Of a stretch of DNA of 64,000 nucleotides, positions 8,039-16,163 are shown in pieces. A program made the position numbers and the translations under genes. Location: positions 2,672,001 through 2,736,000 of the forward strand of contig CP119310.1 of assembly GCA_029203185.1 (NCBI GenBank). The letters are read 5' to 3'. This DNA is from Candidatus Chryseobacterium colombiense. GTDB lineage: Bacteria; Bacteroidota; Bacteroidia; Flavobacteriales; Weeksellaceae. A model generated the notes under the pieces. The model was not told the origin of the DNA. It made no database searches and worked only from the letters and a program-made list of their open reading frames with translations. Positions within the stretch are counted from its first letter, which is position 1. Each line of letters begins with the position of its first letter.

Positions 8039-8864
8039 AGATTGAATCTTTTTTTATTTCTACAGTTTCTATATTGTTCTGTGGTTTATCGTAAAACGGA
8101 AGTAAAAGTGTTTCATCTGCAAACTTTCCTTTTGTATCTGAGCCGTTTGGTGTGGAAACAAGTACCATATTCCATCTGCCATCAACACCTATATAAAGAT
8201 CCTTATCCTCATACCCATCGTGCAATTCAAGGCATTTTTTTACAAAGCTGATTATATAATGTCTTTCGGAAGATTTGATCCTCTTCATATCATCTATATG
8301 AAGGATGACTAATACTTTATTCCCGTTTTGTTTTGAGAAGTATCCTATCCCATTTTTATCAAGTTCATCCTGAAGAATATTATCCAGACATTCTTTAATA
8401 TAAAAGGAAGTACTGTCGGTCTCCATTGAAGGATGTAAAGTTGTTTTATGAACATCTGCACTTAAATATTCTTTTCTTTTATCTGCCGGTTTCTCAGGTT
8501 CATCCTTTGATTTGAACCAGCCAATAATTAGCATGACAATGAAAAAGAAAATAGCCATTAAAATGAGAAAACACCCGCAGCCATGCCATATCGGTCTGGA
8601 ATTCGGATTTACACCATACTGCGAATCGAAGCTTTGCTTCATTTCATCCGTAAACGTATGATAAGGGAAATTAGCATTACAATGACCACAGATTGCAATA
8701 TTATTTTTTGAAGTTGGAAAAATTGGGATAAAAAAGAAATGAAAATACCTGGCAATAGTACCTGCATACATTGTATTTATTTGCTTACAATTTGGACAAG
8801 CGCAGTTTGTTAAAGGGTATTGATTTTTTAAAGTAGATTTTCCTGTACCGAATAAAAAGAACAT
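8013..8864 (-). CDS. zinc-ribbon membrane protein B
   Basis: A 283-residue protein with the same plan as the gene after it: FGTGK, CPNC (about 23-26), FFIPIFPTSK, CGHCNANFP (about 59-67), then a strongly hydrophobic segment (FLILMAIFFFIVMLIIGWF, about 97-115). The tail is soluble, about 165 residues, and differs from that of its paralog. It contains YLSADVHKTTLHPSMETDSTSFYIKE split across a low-complexity linker, and reads like a compact alpha/beta domain. No known family is recognised for the tail. Low homology between the two tails but shared anchors suggests an ancestral duplication followed by domain replacement. Confidence 0.7.
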   Translation of the reverse strand: MFFLFGTGKSTLKNQYPLTNCACPNCKQINTMYAGTIARYFHFFFIPIFPTSKNNIAICGHCNANFPYHTFTDEMKQSFDSQYGVNPNSRPIWHGCGCFLILMAIFFFIVMLIIGWFKSKDEPEKPADKRKEYLSADVHKTTLHPSMETDSTSFYIKECLDNILQDELDKNGIGYFSKQNGNKVLVILHIDDMKRIKSSERHYIISFVKKCLELHDGYEDKDLYIGVDGRWNMVLVSTPNGSDTKGKFADETLLLPFYDKPQNNIETVEIKKDSIYDNRNGKK

Positions 8865-8906
8865 TTGTATTTATTTTTCTCAAAAATAAATTTATTTCTT
8901 AATATT

Positions 8907-9599
8907 TTACAAATAATTTTTAATTTCCAATAAATATCTAATGGTTTTTAAATTTTCGCCCTTATTTTCATTAAAAACATCAAAGAAAATAACATCCATT
9001 CCGAAATTCTGGGCACCTACAACATCCGCAATCCAATCATCACCGATCAGAATACTATTTTCTTTAGTGGCATCAGAAAGACTTAAAGAATATTCGAAAA
9101 TTTCAGGTCGGGGTTTTCTTACTCCAACGGTATCCGCGCTGGTAATTGTTTGAAAATAGGCATCAATTCCCGATAAAATACACTTTCTCTCCGTTACTTC
9201 TTTAAATCCATTGGAAATTATATGAAGCGTATAATTTTTAGCTTTAAGATAGTCTAAAATATATTGAGCTCCTTCTACCAGTTCATTATGATTTAAGATT
9301 TTATCCAAGAAATGTTCTTCAAAATACATCGCCAGCTTTTCATCATCTACCTTGAAATGATTAAAAGTATCATAAAAACGATGTTTTCTCAGGTATTCCT
9401 TATCGATAATTCCGTCGCGGATATCTTCCCAAAGTTTTTCATTGATTTCATGATAAACAGAATGGAATTCTTCAAAATCGATATTATATTTCAAATCAAT
9501 TTCTTCTTTTGCGAAAAGATCTTTGATTGTAAGATAGGCGTTCTTGCGATGATCCCAAAGTGTATTATCAAGATCAAAAAAAATGTGCTGAATTTTCAT
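8907..9599 (-). CDS. HAD-family phosphatase (YjjG-like)
   Basis: A haloacid dehalogenase-superfamily hydrolase, probably acting on small phosphorylated metabolites such as noncanonical nucleotides, as YjjG does. Motif I is HIFFDLDNTLWDH (catalytic Asp pair near residues 9 and 11), motif II is IISNG, and motif III/IV is KPRPEIFEYSL with LIGDDWIADVVGAQNFG. The helical cap lies between residues 20 and 90. The start was moved three codons in from an upstream ATG at 9608 because the family normally begins MKIQHIFFDLDNT. Substrate is not determinable from sequence. Confidence 0.88.
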   Translation of the reverse strand: MKIQHIFFDLDNTLWDHRKNAYLTIKDLFAKEEIDLKYNIDFEEFHSVYHEINEKLWEDIRDGIIDKEYLRKHRFYDTFNHFKVDDEKLAMYFEEHFLDKILNHNELVEGAQYILDYLKAKNYTLHIISNGFKEVTERKCILSGIDAYFQTITSADTVGVRKPRPEIFEYSLSLSDATKENSILIGDDWIADVVGAQNFGMDVIFFDVFNENKGENLKTIRYLLEIKNYL

Positions 9600-9619
9600 A
9601 CAGCACAAAATTAATAATT

Positions 9620-9754
9620 TTAATTTTTGGAAATCGGATAATTCTTAGCCTTTGTCTTAACAATTTCAAGACTTTTCGAATAGCTAAGCAAAAACTCAAT
9701 CGTTTCTTTTTTTGGTTTCAAAGCTTTCACTTTTAAAGAATCATTTTTTTTCAT
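9620..9754 (-). CDS. 44-residue basic protein
   Basis: A short frame from ATG (9754) to TAA (9620) encodes a Lys-rich protein: it begins MKKNDSLKVKALKPKKETIE and continues with a predicted helix FLLSYSKSLEIVKTK. Codon use is protein-like and the gene fills the gap between a sigma factor and the HAD gene on the same strand. I have an impression that similar short proteins occur next to this sigma factor in related genomes, but cannot verify it. Function unknown; a nucleic-acid or RNA-polymerase contact is only a guess from its charge. Confidence 0.55.
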   Translation of the reverse strand: MKKNDSLKVKALKPKKETIEFLLSYSKSLEIVKTKAKNYPISKN

Positions 9755-9797
9755 AGGCGAAAAATGTTTTCTTTAAAACGTGAAATAATTAAATTTA

Positions 9798-10388
9798 TTA
9801 TCTCGTAAGACTAATATTATTTTCTTCCATTATTTTTCTGAGGTTAATCAAAGCATATCTTACTCTTCCCAGCGTTGTATTAATGCTCATATCGGTGTGA
9901 TCTGCAATCTCTTTGAAGCTTAATCCGTCAAAAAATCTTAACTTGATCACTTCCTGCTGGTTTTGCGGAAGAAACTGAAGCATTTTTAAAAGATCTTCCT
10001 GAATCTGATTGGTTACCAATTGATCTTCAATGTTTTCCGAAGGCTCTCTTAATAAATCAAAAATGGAATATTCATCGGTTTCAAAAGTGGTTTCTGAAAC
10101 CTTAATATTTTTGGATTTTGCCCTGAAATGATCAATAATAAGATTGTGGGCAATTCTTTTTGCCCAAAGAATGAATTTTCCTTCTTCGTTATAGCGTCCT
10201 TCTTTCAGCATAACAATAATTTTCATGAACGTATCCTGAAACACATCATTTGCCAAATCTTCATCATTAATTTTGTAAAAAATGAATGTAAAAAGCTCTC
10301 TCTGATGACGATGAATAAGCGTAGATAACGCAGTCTCGTCTCCTTTCTGATAAAGGGAAATAAGTAAACTATCCGATTTTGATTTCAT
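9798..10388 (-). CDS. ECF-type sigma-70 family factor
   Basis: A 196-residue alternative sigma factor with region 2 (residues about 20-90: NDEDLANDVFQDTFMKII and WAKRIAHNLIIDHFR) and region 4 (about 130-185: LPQNQQEVIKLRFFDGLSFKEIADHTDMSINTTLGRVRYAL split over two helices). A short acidic linker lies between them. No anti-sigma factor gene is adjacent, so it may be one of the constitutively available sigma factors of Bacteroidota rather than a FecI-type factor. A 44-residue gene follows it directly. An AT-rich gap with a CCAGAT/ATCTGG hairpin (10431-10447) precedes it. Confidence 0.92.
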   Translation of the reverse strand: MKSKSDSLLISLYQKGDETALSTLIHRHQRELFTFIFYKINDEDLANDVFQDTFMKIIVMLKEGRYNEEGKFILWAKRIAHNLIIDHFRAKSKNIKVSETTFETDEYSIFDLLREPSENIEDQLVTNQIQEDLLKMLQFLPQNQQEVIKLRFFDGLSFKEIADHTDMSINTTLGRVRYALINLRKIMEENNISLTR

Positions 10389-10587
10389 AACTTCTTCTCA
10401 ATAATAAAAAATTTGTAGACAAGCATATATCCAGATATTTAATCTGGCTTTAACTATAAATACAAAACAGTTTTTTAGAGTAAAGTCGAATCAATAGGCA
10501 GTACAATTTTTATATGTTGTAAATATAATAATTTTTTAATAACTATTAACCTATTATTAATTTTTTATCAAAAAAATTTAAAAATAA

Positions 10588-11079
10588 TCACTTAAACATA
10601 TCATGAATGAATACAGTTGGGATATTTAGTGTAAAATTAATATTCAGTCCTTCCATTTTTTTACCGTTTAATCCAGCATTTCCCATAGCAAAAGCATATC
10701 CGCCCGTAAGATCTAAAATTCCAAAAAGAGAAACTCCAATTTTTGGAGCCACGTATTTATTGGTTCCTTCTACTCCTGCCAGGAAATAATAAGAGTGATA
10801 GAAATCCACATTTTTTTCAAAATTTAACAAAACATCTGCCTGCAGTTTCGGCATTATTACAAACTTGGAATTGGTAGATCCCATCAATGCAGAGCCTCCC
10901 AACCGGTAAATCACATCATCATTTTTCAGAAACAGCAATCTCCCTCCTATTTCTCCAAAACTTTGATTTTGGTAAGCATATCCTACATTAATCATTTTAT
11001 GCATGGTATATTGTGCTTTTGCAGATATTCCCAGAAAAAATACCGAAAGAATGGTAATCGCAGTTCTCACATTCATCAT
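10588..11079 (-). CDS. exported beta-strand-rich protein, outer-membrane-like
   Basis: A 163-residue protein with a signal peptide (residues 2-22, ending ISAKAQ). Alternating aromatic and hydrophobic strands follow (INVGYAYQNQSFGEIGGRLLF, split; ILDLTGGYAFAMGN; LNINFTLNIP). The pattern is that of a small beta-barrel or barrel-edge protein at the outer membrane. No family is recognised. Two ATG codons are adjacent and either could start it. A terminator for metK lies just upstream, so it probably has its own promoter. Confidence 0.65.
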   Translation of the reverse strand: MMNVRTAITILSVFFLGISAKAQYTMHKMINVGYAYQNQSFGEIGGRLLFLKNDDVIYRLGGSALMGSTNSKFVIMPKLQADVLLNFEKNVDFYHSYYFLAGVEGTNKYVAPKIGVSLFGILDLTGGYAFAMGNAGLNGKKMEGLNINFTLNIPTVFIHDMFK

Positions 11080-11113
11080 CTTAAAATCTTTTATCGTGTA
11101 AAATTAAAAAAAA

Positions 11114-11137
11114 CTGCCTTACCCGAAGATAAAGCAG
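11114..11137 (-). terminator. metK terminator
   Basis: On the minus strand CTGCTTTA pairs with TAAGGCAG (one G-U) around an eight-base loop, followed by a run of eight T. It lies 25 bp after the metK stop. Confidence 0.85.
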
Positions 11138-11161
11138 CCTGTATATTATTTAAAAACAAAA

Positions 11162-12442
11162 TTAAATACCGAAAGAAGCTTTAATTTCGTCTACTTTGTC
11201 TAATTTCTCCCAGGTAAAGAATTCTAAATCTTTAAGAGTCAATTCATTTTTCTGCCCTTTATTGAAAGTTTTATCTGCTACATAGCTTTCTCTTCCCATG
11301 TGCCCATAAGATGCAGTATCCTGATAAATAGGATTTCTTAGTTTTAAGTTCTGTTCAATAGCATAAGGTCTCAAATCAAAGATTGTAGACACTTTTTTCG
11401 CGATATCACCATCATGAAGATCAACTTTTGCCGTTCCATAAGTATTGATATATAAACCACAAGGTTCAGCAACACCAATCGCATAAGAAACCTGTACCAA
11501 AACCTCATCTGCAACACCTGCAGCAACCAGGTTTTTAGCAATGTGTCTTGTCGCATAAGCCGCACTTCTGTCTACTTTGGACGGATCTTTTCCTGAGAAA
11601 GCCCCACCTCCGTGAGCTCCTTTCCCCCCATAAGTATCAACGATAATCTTTCTTCCTGTAAGACCTGTATCTCCATGAGGACCACCGATTACAAACTTAC
11701 CTGTCGGATTGATATGATATTTGATCTGATCATTAAATAATACTTTAATTTCCTCAGGTTGCTGAGCAATCACTCTCGGAATCAAAATATTTTTGATGTC
11801 TTCACGAATTTTGTTCAACATTTCTTCTTCAGAACCAAAATCATCATGCTGAGTAGAAACTACGATAGAATCAATTCTGATTGGTTTATGATCATCAGAA
11901 TATTCAATAGTAACCTGACTCTTTGCATCCGGACGAAGATATTTAATTTCAGCATCTTCTCTTCTTATCGCGGAAAGCTCTTTAAGAATAGTATGTGCTA
12001 AATCTAATGCTAAAGGCATATAGTTTGCCGTTTCATTCGTAGCATATCCAAACATCATTCCCTGGTCTCCTGCTCCCTGAGCATTTGCTTTAGCTTCAAA
12101 AGACTCATCTCCCACAGCTCTGTCAACTCCCTGGTTGATATCCGGAGACTGTTCGTGAATTGCAGAAATAACTCCACAAGAATCTCCATTGAACATATAT
12201 TCTCCTTTTGTATATCCAATTCCGTTAATAACTTCTCTGGCAATAGTCTGAACATCAAGGTAAGCATCTGATTTTACTTCTCCTGCAAGCACCACCTGTC
12301 CTGTTGTAACAAGAGTTTCACAAGCTACTTTCGAGTTTTTATCGTATGCTAAGAAATGATCGATTAATGCATCGGAAATCTGATCGGCAATTTTATCCGG
12401 ATGTCCTTCTGAAACGGATTCAGATGTAAATAAATAAGACAT
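11162..12442 (-). CDS. metK: S-adenosylmethionine synthetase
   Basis: Makes SAM from methionine and ATP. The 426-residue protein starts MSYLFTSESVSEGHPDKIAD with the ATP-binding GHPDK motif (residues 14-18). It contains the P-loop-like GGAFSGKDPSKVDRSAAY and the GDQGMMFGYA signature. It is slightly longer than the usual 380-400 residues because of a Bacteroidota-type insertion around residues 150-200. A leader of about 130 nt contains a SAM-II riboswitch, so its product probably represses it. A terminator follows directly. Confidence 0.97.
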   Translation of the reverse strand: MSYLFTSESVSEGHPDKIADQISDALIDHFLAYDKNSKVACETLVTTGQVVLAGEVKSDAYLDVQTIAREVINGIGYTKGEYMFNGDSCGVISAIHEQSPDINQGVDRAVGDESFEAKANAQGAGDQGMMFGYATNETANYMPLALDLAHTILKELSAIRREDAEIKYLRPDAKSQVTIEYSDDHKPIRIDSIVVSTQHDDFGSEEEMLNKIREDIKNILIPRVIAQQPEEIKVLFNDQIKYHINPTGKFVIGGPHGDTGLTGRKIIVDTYGGKGAHGGGAFSGKDPSKVDRSAAYATRHIAKNLVAAGVADEVLVQVSYAIGVAEPCGLYINTYGTAKVDLHDGDIAKKVSTIFDLRPYAIEQNLKLRNPIYQDTASYGHMGRESYVADKTFNKGQKNELTLKDLEFFTWEKLDKVDEIKASFGI

Positions 12443-12514
12443 ATTCTTCTATATTGTATTTAGATTAAAAAAATCGAAGAAAAATATATTGCCCGGAAAG
12501 CCTAAAAAAGAATA

Positions 12515-12564
12515 CTGTTTTAGCATTTTTTTATAGAGGTTGCAATCAGGTCAAATTTCTCCTC
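12515..12564 (-). ncRNA. SAM-II riboswitch upstream of metK
   Basis: Reading the minus strand, stem P1 is GAGG (12564-12561) with CCTC (12539-12536). The loop holds AGAAATTTGACCTGATTGCA. After P1 come an A-rich linker and ATGCTAAAACAG (12526-12515). The conserved parts of SAM-II are present: the ATTTGACC-like loop, TTGCA, and GCTAAA. Pseudoknot P2 can form through GCA with TGC and CTG with CAG. SAM-II is known in alphaproteobacteria and Bacteroidota upstream of methionine and SAM genes. A seven-T tract follows the pseudoknot within a few bases; the metK start is 73 nt further on. Confidence 0.82.
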
Positions 12565-12579
12565 GTGTATAAACGTTGG

Positions 12580-12587
12580 CAAATTTA
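12580..12587 (-). promoter_or_regulatory. candidate metK promoter, -7 element
   Basis: TAAATTTG on the minus strand lies just before the SAM-II aptamer, giving a transcript that starts about ten bases before P1. The distance to metK is about 140 bp. Confidence 0.55.
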
Positions 12588-12647
12588 AGCACTATTTTTT
12601 TAATACTCAAACCTTTTGTTTACTAATTATAATTTTCTTGAAATTAA

Positions 12648-12659
12648 TGATTTATATCA
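12648..12659. promoter_or_regulatory. FNR-like dyad between oxyR and metK
   Basis: TGAT-TTAT-ATCA has the spacing and half-sites of an FNR box (TTGAT-N4-ATCAA without the outer bases). It lies about 60 bp upstream of the metK -7 element, just beyond the end of the LysR gene. Single 8-bp matches arise often by chance in AT-rich DNA. Confidence 0.3.
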
Positions 12660-12664
12660 CCAGA

Positions 12665-13615
12665 CTACTGTGGCTTTATACTTACAAATTCTTTAGGACT
12701 TTCGTTGTAATTAAGCTTTTTATCTAAAGATGTTTTGATAGAATGTGATAATTCATCAATAATTTTCTGCTTGAATGTCGGCTTATAATAAATAATACTT
12801 ATCTCTCTGTAAGGAAAAGGTTTTTTGAACCTGAAAACATTCTTTTTCTGTTCTTCGGATAACTGACTCAAGGCCAATTCAGGTAAAATACTTATTCCTC
12901 CCACCTTATCTACCATATGAACCAAGGTCTGAATATTGGAAGCTAAGAAATCTAAATTCTTCGGCTTCAGTGTATTTTCCTTAAGATGACAGATATTTTC
13001 AAATTGATTTCTCAGGCAGTTTCCTTCCTCAAGAAGCCAAACCTTTTCAACATTCAGTTCTTCAGGAACCACATAAGAATTCTTCTTATTAGCTTCCGTA
13101 TTGGAGCTATAAATCATCAATTCTTCATTGAAAAGAAAATCCTGATAAAACTCATCTGCAGAGTCATAAGGAGTTGAAATAATTCCCGCATCGAGCTCTC
13201 CCGCCTTCAAAGCTTTAATAATATTATCCGTGGTCATTTCCTTCACATTCATCTGGATTTTTGGATTCTCTTCCAAAAATGCGAAAATTTCCGTCGGCAA
13301 AATAAAAGAAGAAACAGTAGGAATGATCCCTAAGTTAATAGTCCCCCCTAAAATATTATTTAAAAGATTCGCTTTGTTCTTTAATTCATTGACAGACTCT
13401 ATAATTACCTTCGCCTGATCAATGATCTGAAGCCCAACATCCGTAGTACGAATAGGATGGGTAGTTCTGTCAAACACCTTAACATCCAGTTCATCCTCAA
13501 ATTTTTGTATCATTGCACTTAAGGTAGGCTGTGTAATGAAGCATGCCTGAGCTGCTTTACCAAAATGTTTATACTTATCTACAGCGATAAGATACTCCAA
13601 TTGCTGAATGTTCAT
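12665..13615 (-). CDS. LysR-family regulator, OxyR-like
   Basis: A 316-residue LysR protein. The winged helix-turn-helix spans residues 1-60 (QLEYLIAVDKYKHFGKAAQA, TQPTLSAMIQKFEDEL), and a substrate-binding-like regulatory domain spans about 90-300. Two cysteines (C199 and C207 region, in EEGNCLRNQFENICHL) sit 8 to 9 residues apart, matching the redox pair of OxyR, which forms a disulphide with peroxide. It is divergent from a catalase gene across 132 bp, the usual OxyR-katA layout. Together these make a peroxide-sensing activator likely. Confidence 0.88.
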   Translation of the reverse strand: MNIQQLEYLIAVDKYKHFGKAAQACFITQPTLSAMIQKFEDELDVKVFDRTTHPIRTTDVGLQIIDQAKVIIESVNELKNKANLLNNILGGTINLGIIPTVSSFILPTEIFAFLEENPKIQMNVKEMTTDNIIKALKAGELDAGIISTPYDSADEFYQDFLFNEELMIYSSNTEANKKNSYVVPEELNVEKVWLLEEGNCLRNQFENICHLKENTLKPKNLDFLASNIQTLVHMVDKVGGISILPELALSQLSEEQKKNVFRFKKPFPYREISIIYYKPTFKQKIIDELSHSIKTSLDKKLNYNESPKEFVSIKPQ

Positions 13616-13636
13616 TGTGATTAATATTATCTATTA

Positions 13637-13701
13637 CAAAGATATGATGTTTTTGCTATTAGCAATAAAAATTGAAGTAATTTTGATATTTACTACCTTT
13701 A
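13637..13701. promoter_or_regulatory. divergent oxyR-katA promoter region with LysR palindrome
   Basis: For the LysR gene: TTG (13665-13663), 18 bp, TATCTTTG (13644-13637) on the minus strand. For katA: TTG (13672-13674), 19 bp, TACCTTTA (13694-13701) on the plus strand. Between them TTGCTATTAGCAA (13653-13665) is a perfect T-N11-A dyad of the LysR type. It overlaps the -33 of the regulator and ends 6 bp before the -33 of katA. This geometry fits autorepression and catalase activation. Confidence 0.6.
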
Positions 13702-13747
13702 CATTTCTAAAATACAACAAAAAATTTCTCACCCTAAAGATAGATTT

Positions 13748-15235
13748 ATGGATTCTAAAAAGATAACATTAAGCAACGGTTCCCCATATTTTGAACATCA
13801 GGATTCACAAACAGTAGGACCGAGAGGCCCCGTATTACTGCAGGATTTCATTCTTCAGGAAAACCTTGCTCACTTTGTAAGAGAGAGAATTCCCGAAAGA
13901 ATCGTTCACGCCAAAGGAAGCGGTGCCTACGGAAAATTCACCGTTACTCATGATATTAGCCAGTATACCAAAGCAAAACTATTTTCTGCAGTTGGAAATT
14001 CATGCAGAATGTTTGCTCGATTTTCTACAGTAGGAGGTGAAAAAGGAAGCGCAGATACTGCAAGAGATCCAAGAGGTTTCGCCTTAAAGTTCTATACAGA
14101 AGATGGAAACTGGGATTTAGTAGGTAACAACACTCCGGTTTTCTTTATTAAAGATGCCAAGAAATTCCCGGATTTCATTCATACCCAGAAAAGAGTTCCT
14201 AAAACCAATTTAAAAAGCGCCACTATGATGTGGGATTTTTGGAGTTTAAATCCTGAATCTCTTCACCAGGTTCTTATTTTGATGTCCGACAGAGGAACAC
14301 CTTACGGATACAGACATATGCATGGCTTCGGTTCCCACACCTTTTCAATGATCAATGATAAAAATGAAAGAGTTTGGGTAAAATTCCATTTAAAAACCAA
14401 ACAGGGAATCAAAAATTTCTCAAATGATGATGCCTTAAATATGGCAGGTAAAAATCCTGACTTTGCCCAAGAAGATCTTTGTAATGCTATTGAAAACGGT
14501 GATTTTCCTAAATGGACAATGTATATACAGGTAATGACCGAAGAACAAGCAAGAGATTTCAGATGGAATCCATTTGATATCACTAAGGTATGGTTCCAAA
14601 AAGATTTTCCTTTAATTGAAGTTGGAGAAATGGAACTGAATGAAATTCCTGTCAATTACTTCGCTCACGTGGAGCAATCTACTTTTTCTCCAAGCAATTT
14701 AATTAACGGGATCAGCTTTTCTCCGGATAAAATGCTTCAGGGCAGACTTTTTTCCTATCCGGACGCTCACCGATACAGAGTGGGAGTAAATGCCCATCAA
14801 CTGGAAGTAAACCGATGTCCTTTTGCTGTTAATAATTATCAACGTGACGGATTTATGGCAGATTCCAGCCACTATCAGGATAAACCGAATTATTTCCCAA
14901 ATAGTTTTGATGACATTAAGCCTGATTCATCTTATAAAAGTTTTGAATATGAGCTTGACAGTGCTCATGTAGCAAGCTACAACAGAAATGAAAACGATGA
15001 TGACCATTATACACAACCCGGATTATTATATTCAAAAGCAATGTCTGCACAAGACAGAGAAAATTTGGTTAACAACATAGTAACCAGCATGAAAGAAATA
15101 AACGGACCCAAGAAAGATGAAATCATCAACCGACAATTATGTCATTTTTTCAGAGCCAATATAGAACTGGGTATGAAAGTTGCTTCTCAATTAAGTGTAA
15201 ACATTGATGCAAACATGATGAATCATTCCAAATAA
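13748..15235 (+). CDS. katA: monofunctional haem catalase
   Basis: Breaks hydrogen peroxide into water and oxygen. The 495-residue small-subunit catalase has the distal His in ERIVHAKGSGAYG (H54), the distal Asn in DLVGNNTPVFF (about N127) and the haem-ligand Tyr in RLFSYPDAHRYRVG (about residue 337). Length is that of clade 3 catalases, without the flavodoxin-like tail of large-subunit forms. It is divergent from an OxyR-like gene and followed by a strong terminator, so it is transcribed alone. Confidence 0.97.
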   Translation: MDSKKITLSNGSPYFEHQDSQTVGPRGPVLLQDFILQENLAHFVRERIPERIVHAKGSGAYGKFTVTHDISQYTKAKLFSAVGNSCRMFARFSTVGGEKGSADTARDPRGFALKFYTEDGNWDLVGNNTPVFFIKDAKKFPDFIHTQKRVPKTNLKSATMMWDFWSLNPESLHQVLILMSDRGTPYGYRHMHGFGSHTFSMINDKNERVWVKFHLKTKQGIKNFSNDDALNMAGKNPDFAQEDLCNAIENGDFPKWTMYIQVMTEEQARDFRWNPFDITKVWFQKDFPLIEVGEMELNEIPVNYFAHVEQSTFSPSNLINGISFSPDKMLQGRLFSYPDAHRYRVGVNAHQLEVNRCPFAVNNYQRDGFMADSSHYQDKPNYFPNSFDDIKPDSSYKSFEYELDSAHVASYNRNENDDDHYTQPGLLYSKAMSAQDRENLVNNIVTSMKEINGPKKDEIINRQLCHFFRANIELGMKVASQLSVNIDANMMNHSK

Positions 15236-15269
15236 ACAATAAATAAGAGCTTTACATTAACAATTAATC

Positions 15270-15309
15270 AACATAAAAGGAAAAAAAGTTAATATTTTTT
15301 CCTTTTATG
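15270..15309. terminator. katA terminator, 16-bp stem
   Basis: ACATAAAAGGAAAAAA (15270-15285) pairs perfectly with 15294-15309 around an eight-base loop and is followed by an A/T-rich stretch. It lies 34 bp after the katA stop. Confidence 0.85.
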
Positions 15310-15355
15310 TGTAAAAAAATTATAATTTGCGGAAGATAATATTACAAGGCTAAAA

Positions 15356-16123
15356 ATGAACTACGAAAACATATTATTACAAAGAGAAGAAAGAATATCA
15401 ATCATCACTATAAATAGGCCTGAAAGCTTAAATGCCTTAAATGCAAAGACTATTCAGGAAATCAGTACAGCATTAGATCAATTAAATTCTGAAGCAACTT
15501 GCAGAGCAGTTATTATTACCGGAAGCGGAGAAAAATCATTTGTTGCAGGTGCTGATATTAAAGAGTTTAGTGATTTTGGACAGGAAAAAGCAGAAGAGCT
15601 GGCAAGAAACGGACAAAATTCATTGTTTAATAAAATTGAAAACTTATCTAAACCGGTAATTGCAGCTGTAAATGGTTTTGCTTTAGGTGGTGGTTTAGAA
15701 CTCGCAATGGCTTGTCATATCAGATATGCTTCCGAAAATGCAAAATTAGGGCTTCCTGAGGTTACCTTAGGTTTAATTCCCGGATATGGAGGAACTCAGA
15801 GACTTCCCAAATTAGTAGGAAAAGGTTTGGCAAATGAGATTATTTTCTCTGCTAAAATGATTCCGGCACAAAGAGCTAAAGAAATAGGATTAGTGAATGA
15901 AGTTTTTCCTATTGAACAACTTTTAACAAAAACTAAAGAGCTGGCGAACACGATTGCTAACAATTCTCCAATGGCGATATCAAAAGCAATACAAGCTGTA
16001 AATTTATCTGATACAGACAAAGGTTTTGAAACCGAAATCAAGTCCTTCGGAGAGCTTTTTGAAATGGAAGACAAAAAAGAAGGGGTTTCTGCCTTTATTG
16101 AAAAAAGGAAACCTAGTTTTTAA
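15356..16123 (+). CDS. enoyl-CoA hydratase/isomerase family protein
   Basis: A 255-residue crotonase-fold protein. The oxyanion-hole segments are SFVAGADIKEF (about residues 62-72) and NGFALGGGLELAMAC (about 105-119). The catalytic Glu pair lies in GGGLELA and LGLPEVTLGLIPGYGGTQRL, matching short-chain enoyl-CoA hydratases that hydrate trans-2-enoyl-CoA in beta-oxidation. No other beta-oxidation gene is near. It begins a + strand run of closely spaced but functionally unrelated genes. Confidence 0.92.
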   Translation: MNYENILLQREERISIITINRPESLNALNAKTIQEISTALDQLNSEATCRAVIITGSGEKSFVAGADIKEFSDFGQEKAEELARNGQNSLFNKIENLSKPVIAAVNGFALGGGLELAMACHIRYASENAKLGLPEVTLGLIPGYGGTQRLPKLVGKGLANEIIFSAKMIPAQRAKEIGLVNEVFPIEQLLTKTKELANTIANNSPMAISKAIQAVNLSDTDKGFETEIKSFGELFEMEDKKEGVSAFIEKRKPSF

Positions 16124-16163
16124 TAGTATTTAAAATTATTTCGAAAATATATAATGCTGCTGT

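Noticed and set aside
14302..14655. 117-codon frame antisense to katA
   Set aside because: It mirrors the coding constraint of katA, has no promoter element and no family resemblance.
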